DNA of 64,000 nt from Gigaspora margarita (GCA_009809945.1 WTPW01002437.1:9294-73293), one strand, 5' to 3'. Positions 23,082-34,600 are shown, numbered from the stretch's first letter. A program made the numbers and translations. Notes: generated from the sequence alone by a model not told the origin.

Positions 23082-23829
23082 CTATAAGGCATCCTACTAT
23101 TGTTATATTCATAATTGGTTAATAAAGCCCATTCAGAGAGTGGTATTCTATATTCTTGAGCAACTTTTAATAATATGCTCTCAAATTATCTAAGGCAGTT
23201 TTCAGTTTGTGCTCATCCATAATTTCTAAATTGTAATTTAAAATAATTGCAAGAGCAATTAATTTTTGCTTAATATTAGTTATACAATGCGAATATAAGA
23301 TTTTTTCCTTTATAATATCTATCGATTAGAAATGCTTTTATATGTTCTGTCTGGAGGTTGGTCATATCTACAACCCTTTTTTATCTTTCCTATTGGCAAG
23401 AATATTTTTTATTTTGATCTCAAATACATCAATATTTTTATTATCAGTGACACAAATATCAAAGAAAACTTTTATACCAGAAATTGTTACTATAGCTTTT
23501 TGGCCATCAACGAGATAACTATAAATATGTAAAACATAATATGAAATATTATTTATATATTTATTATATTCTTCAATATCAATTGGCATAAAAGGTATAT
23601 CTTCTCCATTGACTAAAGCCCATTTAATAGTTGCCATTGATCTATAGTTATCAATTTCTGTAATTATCATATTGCAATTCAAATGAACTAGTAAATAATC
23701 TTTCTCATTGTATTGATATACTTCACTTACTTTTTCACTTTCTGAAATTCTTGATTGAGAAAAAGCTTTGGTCCCCCGGTGGTAAAAGACCCCATTATTT
23801 TCTTTCTTGAAATTTTTTGAGTTTTTCAA

Positions 23830-24329
23830 GCTATCTGGTCAAGAAATGGTACTTCTAATTTTGCTAGCACATGATTGATATTTTCTTGAAAATTTCGGGT
23901 ATTTATAGTAAGTATATTTTACTACTAGTATATTATTCTAGAAAATAAGTTAAAAATGAAAATTAATTCTAAAGAATAGTTATTAGTAGATAGTAATTAT
24001 TATATTAAATATTACATAGATATGGCATTTTATTATTGCTCCTATATTCTTAGGACTAGAAAAGTTTGCAATTGAGGTTGCTATAGGCCTGAAGTGAATA
24101 AAGTTTACTAGGATTCTCTATTACATATGCTTTGTAAAGAATGTAGTAAATTGACCTATTATAGTTATAACTATTGTAATACTTATACAGATAAATATTG
24201 AATATGGGATTGATATCAGCAGAAGAAACTAGAGAAAATAGCACAAAGTAGTGAATCAGAGATTCGATATTCTGCATTATCTGGGAAAAAGGAAAATTAA
24301 TATACTAAATGTGGTATTCTAAATACCTA
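23830..24329. other. Spacer upstream of the polymerase pseudogene
   Basis: It may hold further degraded 5' coding or promoter sequence of the polymerase. A 73-residue Tyr-rich minus frame (24056-24277) has no recognisable domain. Nothing firm. Confidence 0.35.
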
Positions 24330-24689
24330 TGGTTCACGTCACCTATACTCATCAAAAAATGTAGATCATTCTGAACTTTTTATCAGATTTAGTCACGTGT
24401 CTGGATTATTATTGGTCAAAAATTTATGCCACTGGGTTATTATTGGTCAAAAATTTACACCACCTAAAAATATTTATATTTAATCCAAAATTTGAAAAAT
24501 TAATTAACTTTAACCTTTAATACTTCACAAAATAACAAATTATAAAAAAAAATAAACTGTAAATCTGAAAAAGCAGCATTGAATTTACTATTTTTACAGT
24601 TTATATTTTTAATATCACTTAAATTAAAAGACAAGGTGCTATTTGAATTTATATAAATTTTCTTTGATGACTATAAGTGACATGAACCA
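24330..24689. mobile_element. TA-flanked MITE (360 bp)
   Basis: TGGTTCACGTCACCTATACT at the left pairs with the complement of CTATAAGTGACATGAACCA at the right, flanked by TA at 24328-24329 and 24690-24691. The interior has a direct repeat of TTATTATTGGTCAAAAATTT (about 24407 and 24442). Probably Tc1/mariner-type. Confidence 0.8.
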
Positions 24690-24794
24690 TATATTTTTCA
24701 AAGTTTTAACTAAACCAAATTTTTTTCCAGAATGCAAGCTAAAACAGAACAAAAATATACCTGCTCATAATTTCAAACCAAATGAAAAAGTTTT

Positions 24795-25020
24795 CTAGTT
24801 GTCCTAGTTGTTCTACTAAAATTTCAATCTTACTTTGTTTTTTTCTTTTTTTATTTATAGGTATACATAGTATATATTATATGTATATTGCATGTATTGT
24901 ATATACTATATGTATATAATGTGTATATATTATATGTATAGTATAAATGTATCATGGGTAGAAAAATTTTATTTTTCTAGATTATTACTTTTTTACTAGA
25001 ACAACTAGGACAACTAGGAC
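24795..25020. mobile_element. Small MITE with direct repeats in its terminal repeats
   Basis: CTAGTTGTCCTAGTTGTTCT at the left and the inverse AGAACAACTAGGACAACTAG at the right. Each terminal repeat is itself a short tandem repeat of CTAGTTGTC. The interior is TATATATG-rich. The target duplication is not clear. Confidence 0.65.
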
Positions 25021-25189
25021 AGATATATAATAAATATAAAAGAACAAGATAAAAAAGGATATTAAATCTTTTTTCTATATCAAATCCATTCTAGGTGACT
25101 TTTTTTTTTACTAGGATGAAACCAGAACAGATTTTTTATTAGAACATGAGCAGATCTATTTTAAATGCATTCTAGAATAGCAAATATGA

Positions 25190-25445
25190 AGATTACATTT
25201 TCAATAGCATAACCGGATAATACTTTTTGATAGTATTTATGTAATATACTTGATAGCATTTTTTGATAGTATAAACTGATAGTATAGTTTAATAGTATAT
25301 ATATGATAGCATTATTGATAGTATTTATATGATATATTTAGCATACATATTTGGTAGCATTAATTGATAGCATAACCAGATAGCGTATATATAATATGAC
25401 CAGATAATGTGTATATAGGCATACACGATAGCAATACTCTGGCCA
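25190..25445. repeat. Degenerate tandem repeat TGATAGTAT
   Basis: About 15 irregular units of TGATAGYATTW, spaced 12-30 bp apart, with no coding potential. Confidence 0.55.
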
Positions 25446-25801
25446 TATATTTTTATAAAAAATACATACAACTGAATATATTATTAGATATATTTTTTTG
25501 TCTATATAACCCAGTAGTAAAAATTGGCAATTACTACTAAGCTAGCATACATTATATCGCATATGGATAACAATAAAAATTTGCTATGATCATCATTCAA
25601 GTGATGTAAAAAAAAGAAATTGCACATCAAGTCATCTGCATATTCTGATGACAATACAAATGCAATCTACATATCATCTAATGAGCAGATTATAGTATAA
25701 ACATCTCATCTTTGATGAAGCAAATGTAAAATACTTGTCACTTGAATAATGAAACAAAAGCAAAATGCTCATTATACCTGCGACTATAATAGTCTAATCT
25801 A

Positions 25802-25835
25802 AGTCATTTTTTGTTTATATAAACAAAAAATGACT
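25802..25835. repeat. 34-bp perfect palindrome
   Basis: AGTCATTTTTTGTTTAT is followed immediately by its exact reverse complement, with no loop. It abuts the left end of the MITE at 25837. Confidence 0.9.
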
Positions 25836-25836
25836 A

Positions 25837-26169
25837 TAGTGCAAACAGTTTAAAGATATCAAATCAATTAATAATTTTATTAAATTGTATCTACTCAATA
25901 AAAAATTTTAAAGTTGCAAAATAAAATATGTAATTTGATAGCTTTTGACAATATCTATCAAACTACGTATTTTATTTTAAGAATTTGTTGCTTGTTATTG
26001 AGAAGATGTAATTTTAAATTTATTAGTTTTTAAAATTTTCAGCGCTATATATAAAAAATTAAAAAACATATAAAAATTTTAACCAATCAAATACAATTTT
26101 ATAAGTAAATGATCGACAAAATTTTTAGCACTACTATAAAAATTTAATGTGACTAATCTGTTTGCACTA
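25837..26169. mobile_element. TA-flanked MITE, TAGTGCAAACAG family
   Basis: TAGTGCAAACAGTTTA at the left and the inverse CTAATCTGTTTGCACTA at the right, with TA on both sides. The right part (AAATGATCGACAAAATT and flanks) also occurs at about 41335-41410, so a degraded copy lies downstream of SET2. Confidence 0.75.
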
Positions 26170-26239
26170 TATGTTTAATTTAGCACTCATATATAGTACA
26201 ATCAAAATTTTTTATATATTAATTATTGTAAAAAAGTGA

Positions 26240-26358
26240 TATAAAGTATATAACTGTTGCTAGCAGTTATAGGTTCGATACCAACTAATGAACTGTAAAC
26301 TCTGCCAATGGGTCATAATTGCAGTATCTGCACTACAATTTTTTTTTTTTTTTTTTCA
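26240..26358 (+). other. B-box-like motif followed by a long T run
   Basis: AGGTTCGATACCAAC at 26271 resembles a polymerase III B box, and an 18-T tract at 26340-26357 would act as a terminator. No complete cloverleaf can be drawn. Possibly the relic of a SINE head. Confidence 0.3.
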
Positions 26359-26523
26359 AAAATAATATAATTATTTTATTTTTTTTATTATTTATTTTAT
26401 TTATTTAAAATTATATTCTTTTATTTAGATAACAATAGAAGATTTATTGATCCAAGTCTACTAATTATCAAGCTAAAGGAGTGCCAGAAATCACCTGATT
26501 TCTTAGGGTGGAAGGGGGTCTCT

Positions 26524-27611
26524 AGTGCAAATCTTACGTTTTTGATACTCCTGCACTTACTTTTTTAATACTGATCAACATGAAAATCCCAGTAAAAATA
26601 AGAATTTTCAAAACTTTGAGCGAAGATATCTTGGCAACCATAAAACCAAATTTGGTAAAACTTTTTTTATTTAATTCTATGGCTTTATAGAATTCAAATA
26701 AAAAAAATTCATCGAATTTAGTCAAGTGGTTGTCAAGTTATCTTCGCTCAAAGTCAGAGAAAATCAAAACGCCTATCAAAATAGAAGCTGCACCAAATTT
26801 TTTATTTAACTTTGAATGAAGATACCTTGACAACCATCTGACCAAATTTGATAAAACTTTTTTTTTGAATTCTATAGCTTCATATAATTCAAATAAAAAA
26901 ATTTTTATCATATTTAGTCAAGTGGTTGTCAAGATATCTTCACTCAAAGTCAAAACTATCAAAATAGAAGCTGCACCAAATTTTTTTCTAAATTTGAGCG
27001 AAGATATCTTGACGACCATCTAACCAAATTCAATAAAACTTATTTTATATGAATTTTATAAAGCCATAGAATTCAAATAAAAAAGTTTTATCGAATTTGA
27101 TTAGATGGTCGTCAAGACATCTTCGCTCAAATTTAGAAAAAAATTTGGAGCAGCTTCTATTTTGATAGTTGTTTTGATTTTTTTCTAAATTTGAGCGAAG
27201 ATATCTTGACAACCACTTGACTAAATATGATAAAAATTTTTTTATTTGAATTATATGAAGCTATAGAATTCAAAAAAAAAAGTTTTATCAAATTTGGTCA
27301 GATGGTTATCGAGGTATCTTCGCTCAAAGTTAAATAAAAAATTTGGCACAGCTTCTATTTTAATAGGCGTTTTGATTTTCTCTGACTTTGAGCAAGATAA
27401 CTCGACAACCACTTGACTAAATTCGATGAATTTTTTTTTATTTGAATTCTATGAAGCCATAGAATTCAAATAAAAAAGGTTTACCAAATTTGGTCTTATG
27501 TTACCAAAATATCTTTGCTCAAAGTTTTGAAAATTCTTATTTTTACTGGGATTTTCATGTCGATCAGTATCAAAAAAGTAAGTACAGAAGTATCAAAAAT
27601 GTAAGATTTGC
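26524..27611. mobile_element. Multi-hairpin element flanked by GTCTCT (1.09 kb)
   Basis: AGTGCAAATCTTACGTTTTT at the left and the inverse of GCAAATCTTACATTTTTG at the right, with GTCTCT at 26518-26523 and 27612-27617. The interior alternates five to six copies of a unit (GAGCGAAGATATCTTG...CCAAATTTGGTAAAACTT) in both orientations. It is inserted near the left end of the Harbinger-like element. Confidence 0.8.
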
Positions 27612-27669
27612 GTCTCTGGCTTAGTCAGGTTACTATATATCCTTTATTCTGATTGGCTAATACAATATT

Positions 27670-28336
27670 TTTTTTTTAAACTTGCACCGGATACTTACGA
27701 GTGCGTTAATACTTTTTATTAATTATTAATTAACAAATTTACATATTAAACTATTTTGGTAAGTATACATCTGGCTAGTTCTATTTCAAACCGCCCAAAT
27801 GCCCGGTGGGCACCGAGTTTTACCCTCCCAACACCGCCTTCGGACAATCGTCACCAGATCGATATTGGTACAAACGGACACCACCTCAGAATGATTGCGC
27901 CACGAGTCATGTAGTATCTTCTCAGACTTCGGCCTCACATTATGTCTCGTGACTTCGGTTAATCCAAATCGGGTTCTAACTCGTTTCGCTTCGCCACCCA
28001 GATTTGATTGCGGTAACTGCCCAATTAAGGCAACCCATAAACGCTAATGGAAGACCCAGACCATAGATGAGGACGCATCTAGCCACACATGCACTTTTGG
28101 TGCCTAATTTAAGTAGTCCGCCCGCAGGTTCTACACTAGCTGCTATATCTGCAACCCAACTACAGGAATTGCCTAATTAAGCCCTCTGATTTTCTGGCCA
28201 GCTGACAAACCACGGGTTCACAGATTTTCATTTTAACCAGCTGGTTTTTGCATTTTCACCTCTGAGGGGAATTGAACTGGCAACCTTCGATTTGCATCCT
28301 GGGAGCATAACCGCTATGCTATCGACCCGCAGAACA
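27670..28336 (-). mobile_element. tRNA-derived SINE
   Basis: The minus-strand head starts GTTCTGCGGGTCGATAGCAT with an A-box-like GATAGCATAGCGGTT and a B-box-like GTTCAATTCCC. The tail is a T run at 27668-27676. The shared central domain is at about 28066-28192. Flanking TAATACAATATT / TAATATAATATA is an imperfect duplication. The head is closest to that of 37682-38224. Confidence 0.8.
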
Positions 28337-28339
28337 TAA

Positions 28340-29080
28340 TATAATATATTATTTATATAATATATATATTTAAAAATACTATATATAAAATTTTATTAGT
28401 TAATAACTTTTGATCCACTGGTCCAATTTGGATATTTAACTACCAAAATGATCCTCTCAAAGAGAGGATTCTAACAAGTCCAAAATCACAAGAATATAAT
28501 CACAGGATTATAAGATTGATATAGATTTGAATATTATTACTTTATATATAGTATTTATTAAATAAATACTATATATGTAGTAATAATACATAAATCTATA
28601 TCGATGTTATGATTCTGTGATTAGATTCTTGTGAATTTGGGCTTGTTAGAATCCTCTCTTTGAGAGGATTATTTTGGTAGTTAAATTATCCAAATCGGAC
28701 CAATGGATCAAAAGTTATTTATTATATTATATATAATATTTAATAAGAGTAAATAACTTTTGATTTACGGGTCCAATTTAGATGATTTAACTACCAAAAT
28801 GATCCTCTTAAAGAGGGGATTCTAACAAGCCTAAAGTTACAAAAATCTAATCACAGGATCATAAGATTGACATAGATTTGTACATTATTACTACATAGTA
28901 TTTATTTAATAAATACTATATAGTAATAATACATAAATCTATATCGATCTTATAATCCTGTGATTAGATTTTTTGTGATTTTGAACTTGTTAGAATCCTC
29001 TCTTTGAGAGGATCATTTTGGTAGTTAAATCGTCCAAATTGGACAGTAGATCAAAAGTTATTAACTATTAAAGTTTATAA
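28340..29080. repeat. Array of inverted units inside the Harbinger-like element
   Basis: Four alternately oriented copies of a unit: TAACTTTTGATCCACTGGTC, CAATTTGG, ACTACCAAAATGATCCTCTC, AAAGAGAGGATTCTAACAAG. Each pair forms a hairpin. The region 34780-35500 contains the diverged equivalent. Confidence 0.8.
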
Positions 29081-29198
29081 ATATTTTTAATAAAATTTAA
29101 TATATGTGAAATTTGATTGGCTATTTAAACCAGTCAGGTATGGGAGAGGGGAATAGACCATATAGTAAATGGAAATTAGGTGATTTCTGGTACCTCCC

Positions 29199-29596
29199 TA
29201 ATAGGATCCACTAAAAAAGCTATCTATAGAACTAAGTTCTTAATTTTGGCCAATATCAAGAATCTCTATGTAGTCAATTTTCTCCTTTTGTGATAAATTC
29301 TCATAGAATTTGAAAATAAGAATATTGACCTATAGAAATTACTATAAAGCACAGATTTGATTATAACTCTTGATCTAGTAATTAAAATTGAATAAAACTA
29401 CTACTATTTATTCAGCTCGTTGAAATAGTTCTAACAAGCTATAAATTGTCTTTGTATGATCACTAGTTGCCAAGATCAGATCTACTAAAGACTTATTCTT
29501 AGATTAGCAATCTGATTAGCTAGGCAATTGCTACAGGCAAAAACATCAGATCTAACAGATCTATCAAATATCATTTTTATAGCAGATATATAATAT
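29199..29596. other. Spacer between two large elements
   Basis: Non-coding. It contains one diverged copy of the shared interior motif (ATAACTCTTGATCTAGTAAT, about 29355-29374), so it may be the relic of another element. Confidence 0.4.
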
Positions 29597-30802
29597 ATTT
29601 TATTAGGACCCCGAATATCTCTAATATAGGTCATAAATGATCTGCATAAATTTGGAGGTTTTTGCTATCCCTAAAATCAAGTAAATTTGCTAAAAATTCA
29701 ATTAATACATATAAATTTTTAGTAATTTGCTAAAAACTAAATTATCACATTTATTTTTATAAATCAAAATAATATATATATATTTGAGTGCTAAACAAAT
29801 TTTCTTAGAGCACAAAATTAGAATCAATTAGTAAAATTTTGAGAATCATAGAATTTCTTTAGTATTTTTATTAATAAAATTATATAAAATATTATAATTA
29901 TCAAAATTTTACTAATTGATTCTAATATTGTGCTCTAAGAAAACTTGTTCAGCATATAAAAATACATTATTCCAGCATATTTACTTTTATATTTCTTGAA
30001 AATTTAAGAGAAGATGCTTAATTTTGAATTTTTTGATCAAAAAAATCCAATATTAAGCATCTTCTCTTAAATTTTCAAAAAATATAAAAGTAAATGCTGG
30101 AATAATGTATTTTTATGTGCTGAACAAGTTTTCTTAGAGCACTTTGTTAGAATCAATTAGTAAAATTTTGATAATTATAATATTTTATATAATTTTATTA
30201 ATAAAAATACTAAAAAATTTTATAATTCTCAAAATTTTACTAATTGATTCTTGTTCAGCACAAAAAAATACATTATTCTAGCATATTTACTTTTATATTT
30301 CTTGAAAATTTAAGAGAAGCTGCTTAATTTTGTATTTTTTTGATCAAAAAATCCAAAATTAAGCATCTTCTTTTAAATTTTCAAGAAATATAAAAGTAAA
30401 TATGCCAGAATAATAAGTTTTCTTAGAGCACAATGTTAGAATCAATTAGTAAAATTTTGATAATTATAATATTTTATATAATTTTATTAATAAAAATACT
30501 AAAAAATTCTATGATACTCAAAATTTTACTAATTGATTCTAACTTTGTACTCTAAGAAAACTTGTTTAGCATATAAAAATACATTATTCTGGCATATTTA
30601 CTTTTATATTTCTTGAAAATTTAAGAAAAGATGCTTAATTTTGGATTTTTTGATCAAAAAATCCAAATTAAGCATCTTCTCTTAAATTTTCAAAAAATAT
30701 AAAAGTAAATATGCCAAAATAATGTATTTTTATATGCTGAACAAGTTTTCTTAAAGCACAAAGTTAAAATCAATTAGTAAAATTTTGATAATTATAATAT
30801 TT

Positions 30803-31531
30803 GACCTGCGTTTCAATAGCATAGTGGTTACGCTCCCAGGTCCCCAAACGTAAGGTCGCCGGTTCAAGTCCCACTAGGAACATTAAATTCTTCACGGAAT
30901 CATAAGACGGACGAGCTGAACCAGGATGCTAGGACTGCGTGTAGGTTTATAACCACATTTAAATGCTCTATAAAAAATTAGCATTTGAAAATGATCCCCT
31001 AGTAAAGATCTGAACAAAAAAGGAAATAAAGAATACTTCCAGTGAAATTCCGGTGGAACAAAAAGAATACTTCCAGTGGAATTCCAGTAGAACAAGAGAT
31101 ACTTCCAGTAGAATTCTGGTTGCAAGGTACAAACACGGTGTTAGACACCAAATCAGGAAAAATGTCTCACGAGGAATGGCCAAACCTAGCCCGATCTCAG
31201 AAGGAGATACCTAGGGTAGAAGAAAAATGGACCTATTAAGCATACCGGCAGAGTAATCTAACTCCTTAAAACTGTCTGGGATACTTCGATTAGGATGCAC
31301 CAGATGACGGACCTGCTGGACTCAACTAGGTAAAACTGGATGAAGGAGGAGTAGGGTAGGACAGACTCCGTAGGACAAAATTGATAGCCTAGTACTATAA
31401 TAAGAAATAGAAAATATAATGTAAAAATGTAGGGGGTCCGCAGGACCCCATGGCCAATAGATAATAAAAAGTGCGCCACTTTGTGCCCAGGGGAGTATAA
31501 CTCATCCTGGTTTAAAAAAAAAATAAAAAAA
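30803..31531 (+). mobile_element. tRNA-derived SINE with exact 15-bp duplication
   Basis: The head begins GACCTGCGTTTCAATAGCAT, with an A-box-like ATAGCATAGTGGTTA and a B-box GGTTCAAGTCCCAC (30853-30866). It ends in an A-rich tail (31514-31531). ATAATTATAATATTT is present exactly at 30788-30802 and 31532-31546, and the invaded repeat unit continues after it. An internal 34-bp tandem repeat with GAATACTTCCAGTGGAATTC is at about 31029-31115. This head must not be read as a tRNA gene, because it lacks a proper acceptor stem pairing. Confidence 0.92.
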
Positions 31532-31603
31532 ATAATTATAATATTTTATATAATTTTATTAATAAAAATACTAAAAAATTCTATGATTCTCAAAATTTTA
31601 CTA

Positions 31604-32933
31604 CCGTATATTCCCGAAAATAAGCAACCTTTTTTTGGGCGATTTTTAACTCAAAAAATCGGAGGTAGCTTATTTTCAGAATATAGAAGCTTTTAAACCA
31701 TTTATACTTAATGCAGGGGCAGCTTATTATTGGGTATTTATTTTTAAAAAAAGGTTCTCATGCGCAAACAGGTTTTGTACACATATATACGTACATATGT
31801 ACTTAAATACTATCTGTTTTAGCTCTAGTACATACATACGACATACCGATTTGTCTTTCGCATAGTTTTTTTTTTATTTCGATTAACTTATTTTTTTTAT
31901 ATATGTTTTTATTTAAATTTTTTTTTTATTTACGTTTTTTTAAATTTTTTTTATTTTTCTTTTTTTTTTGTATTTTATTTATTTTTTTTTTCGTTTTATT
32001 ATTTATTTATTTTTTTTTCATTTTATTTTTTTCGTTTTTTTCATTTTATTTATTTTTTTCGTATTATTTATTTATATTTTTTTTTATTTTATTTATTTTT
32101 AAAATTTTTTCTCATTTTTCTTATTTTTTTATTTTTTTTAAATTTTTTCGCTTATTTTTTATTTTTAATTTTTTTTCAATTTTAATTTTTTTTTCAATTT
32201 TTTTTTTTTNNNNNNNNNNNNNNNNNNNNNNNNNNNNNNNNNNNNNNNNNNNNNNNNNNNTTTTTTTTTCAATTTTTTTTTTTTAACTTTTTTTTTAAAT
32301 CTGGTTTTCTTTTTTTTGATTTCTTATTTATTTATTTTTTTATTAATTTTTATTTTTTTTCGAATTTCTTCTTTTTTAACGTTTCTTCTTTATATTTTTA
32401 TAATTTAAATTTAATTAATTTTTTTTAACTTATTTATTTATTTTTCTTTTCGATTTATTTATGTTCTTTTTTTTGTTTATTTTTTTTATTTTATTTATTT
32501 ATAATCATTTATTTTTTTGATTTATTTATTGTTTTTATTTTACTTTATTAATTTATTTATTTAATTTTTTAATTTTAGTATGGTTCACTAAGGGAATCAA
32601 GTTAGCGTGGGAAGAAAATACTGGTATGTATGCATATATACAATAGTAAATACGTATGCACGTACGTATGTAAATCTTTGGTTAGGAAATAATAGCATGA
32701 TATCGTGATAGTGAAAAAAACGTTTCCTTGTTATTTTCCCACTGGGAAAATAATAAAGATTGTATTGTATGGATTTGAGAGGTAGCTTATTTTCGGAATA
32801 AAAAAAATTACTATTGTTTTCGGCTTGAAAACATGAGGTAGCTTACTTTCAGATATTAGAGGTTTTTAGGTTTTTTGCTCGAAACTGAGGGGGTAGCTTA
32901 TTTTCGGAGTAGCTTATTTTCAGGAATATACGG
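31604..32933. mobile_element. Long TA-flanked element of the CCGTATA family with a T-rich core (1.33 kb)
   Basis: CCGTATATTCCCGAAAATAA at the left and its inverse with GGAATATACGG at the right, flanked by TA at 31602-31603 and 32934-32935. The host repeat TTTTACTAATTG is split exactly at TA. The interior is mostly T-rich low complexity (31870-32580) with an assembly gap. Subterminal GTAGCTTATTTTCGG motifs occur several times near the right end. It is four times longer than the 316-317-bp members. Confidence 0.88.
32210..32260. other. Assembly gap (N run) in a T tract
   Basis: A run of N within poly-T and TTTTTCAATTTTT sequence. The true length of the T-rich block is therefore unknown. Confidence 0.95.
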
Positions 32934-33947
32934 TAATTGATTCTAATATTGTGATCTAAAAAAACTTGTTCAGCACATAAAAATACATTATTCCAGCATA
33001 TTTACTTTTATATTTCTTGAAAATTTAAGAGAAGATGTTTAATTTTGGATTTTTTGATCAAAAAATCCAAAATTAAGCATTTTCTTTTAAATTTTCAAAA
33101 AATATAAAATTAAATATGCTGGAATAATGTATTTTTATATGCTGAACAAGTTTTCTTAGATCACAATATTAGAATCAATTAGTAAAATTTTGATAATTAT
33201 AATATTTTATATAATTTTATTAATAAAAATACTAAAAAATTCTATGATTCTTAAAATTTTACTAATTGATTCTAACAAAGTGCTCTAAGAAAACTTGTTC
33301 AGCACATAAAAATATATTATTCTGGGTATAATTTTTGCAAAATGTAGGTAATTTGCTAAAAATAAAATATAACTTACATAAAATTGCTGTAATTTGCCAA
33401 AATACTTTATATAACCTTTTTTTAAAATTAAACTCAATTTGCTAAAACTTAAATTTGAACCTAAGACCAAATTTTTCGCAATTTGCTAAAAAAAAAATAT
33501 GACATATATCAGAAATGTCTGGGGTCCTATTTTATTTATCCAATATATTATTTATTATATATATTATATTTATTTTAGTTATACTATATATTTTATTAAT
33601 AGTAGTTATAGCATATATTGCATACCATATATTTTCAAAAATAACCTACTTTCTTGGTTTTGACCAAAAAACCTAAAAATCTGTTTCATCCAAAAATAAG
33701 CTACCCCCTGATTGATAATAGTTACTATATAGTAAAGTCAAAATTTTACTATATAAATCGATCATAAATGTTTAAGTAAACTTGTTCAAAAGATCAAAAT
33801 ACATTTGTTTTAAAATTTTCATACAAATCAGAAATCTTTTTATTATTTGAGTTTTAATTTTTACCTTCAACGAAAAAATTAAAAATTTTTTAAAAAATAT
33901 ATCTGACGAATGTAGAAATTAAAAGTTAAAAAGGTCTTCAAATTGTA

Positions 33948-34600
33948 TCCCTTAGATTGTAATACAAGCAAATTTGCCTGCGTATTTTAAAAATTTTAAT
34001 AAAATGTTAATAAAATTTTAAATATTAATTTTAGCTATACCTTTTCTAAGTAAAAAATATTCTTTGAGTTTTGTTTTAGTAACTTTGTTATAAAAATTTT
34101 TTAAAATTATTAGAAAACTTTAGTATAATCAAAGTTTAAAGTTCTTGTATTAGCATTTTTACTATTAAAATTTTTCTTTAGATTTCTTAAATTTTATATG
34201 TTTCCATCTATAAAAAAAACTTTTACTTCTAATACAAGTCTTGATTTTTACAAATAAATTATTAAAGTTGCAATAATAAAAGTTATCATCCTTTATATAA
34301 ACTACAATATTGTCTTAAAAACTATAGCTTTAAAATTAAAACTAAATAAGATTACAGAGAAATTGTNATAAAATTTTTTNAAAAATTTTTTTCTTAAAAA
34401 TATCTATTTTTAGCTTATATATAACTTAAAATTTTTTCTTACAATATAAAAACTAATTTTGCAAAAAAGTAATCCTTATTTTCAAATATAATTGTACAAA
34501 GTTTTATTTAATTATCTTGATATTTAAAAAAAGTAAATCAGAGCAAAAAAAGTGCAAAAATGCAGGCAAATTTGCCTGTGTTCTACTATAATCTAAGGGA
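33948..34600. mobile_element. TA-flanked element with AGGCAAATTTGCCT subterminal palindromes (653 bp)
   Basis: TCCCTTAGATTGTAATAC at the left and the inverse ATAATCTAAGGGA at the right, flanked by TA at 33946-33947 and 34601-34602. GCAAATTTGCCTG lies just inside each end. The sister copy is 50681-51337 (657 bp). Confidence 0.8.

Larger units (their letters stand above)
13430..23829 (-). pseudogene. Family-B DNA polymerase pseudogene, split by five or more insertions
   Basis: On the minus strand, pieces of one polymerase occur in order. The N-terminal block (23829-23368) contains YYVLHIYSYLVDGQKA. The exonuclease I motif is TWDIETHS (22405-22428, DIE at 22416-22424). The polymerase A region is FVFLYPSL (21208-21231) with Asn where the catalytic Asp is expected. 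An LLNKRNEMKAQL block lies near 21030. The B region is LKVYMNLFYSEIGNS (about 20700-20745). The C region is YSDTN (20237-20251) against the usual YGDTD. FTSKKKYFD lies near 14700 and the C-terminal part is at 14409-13430. Insertions at 14756-18080, 18209-20164, 20271-20606, 22513-22741 and 22802-23081 separate them. Stops and shifts occur throughout. The protein resembles the polymerases of large DNA viruses and Maverick-type elements. Which one is not decidable here. Confidence 0.8.
26477..29198. mobile_element. PIF/Harbinger-like element hosting a MITE and a SINE (2.7 kb)
   Basis: The outer ends are AGGAGTGCCAGAAATCACCT and, in reverse complement, GGGAGGTACCAGAAATCACC, flanked by TAA at 26474-26476 and 29199-29201. 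Inside are a 1.09-kb inverted-repeat element (26524-27611), a SINE (27670-28336) and an array of inverted units (28340-29080). No transposase frame remains. Confidence 0.75.
29605..33528. mobile_element. hAT-like element with 8-bp duplication ATTTTATT, doubly invaded (3.9 kb)
   Basis: The ends are AGGACCCCGAATATCTCTAA and, in reverse complement, AGGACCCCAGACATTTCTGA, flanked by exact ATTTTATT at 29597-29604 and 33529-33536. The interior alternates inverted units (AGAAAACTTGTTCAGCA, AAGATGCTTAATTTTGGATT, AGAATCAATTAGTAAAATTT). A SINE (30803-31531) and a TA-flanked element (31604-32933) are nested in it. Without them it is about 1.85 kb. No transposase. Confidence 0.85.

Noticed and set aside
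30803..30880. Possible tRNA gene with good B box
   Set aside because: Acceptor-stem pairing is poor, and the segment is the head of a SINE with poly(A) tail and exact 15-bp duplication.
31042..31239. Small plus-strand frame with GIPVEQE repeats
   Set aside because: It reads through the 34-bp tandem repeat of the SINE body and is not a gene.
31903..32286. Long Phe-rich open frame across the T-rich block and N gap
   Set aside because: It is a by-product of poly-T composition and includes gap bases. It lies inside a TA-flanked mobile element.
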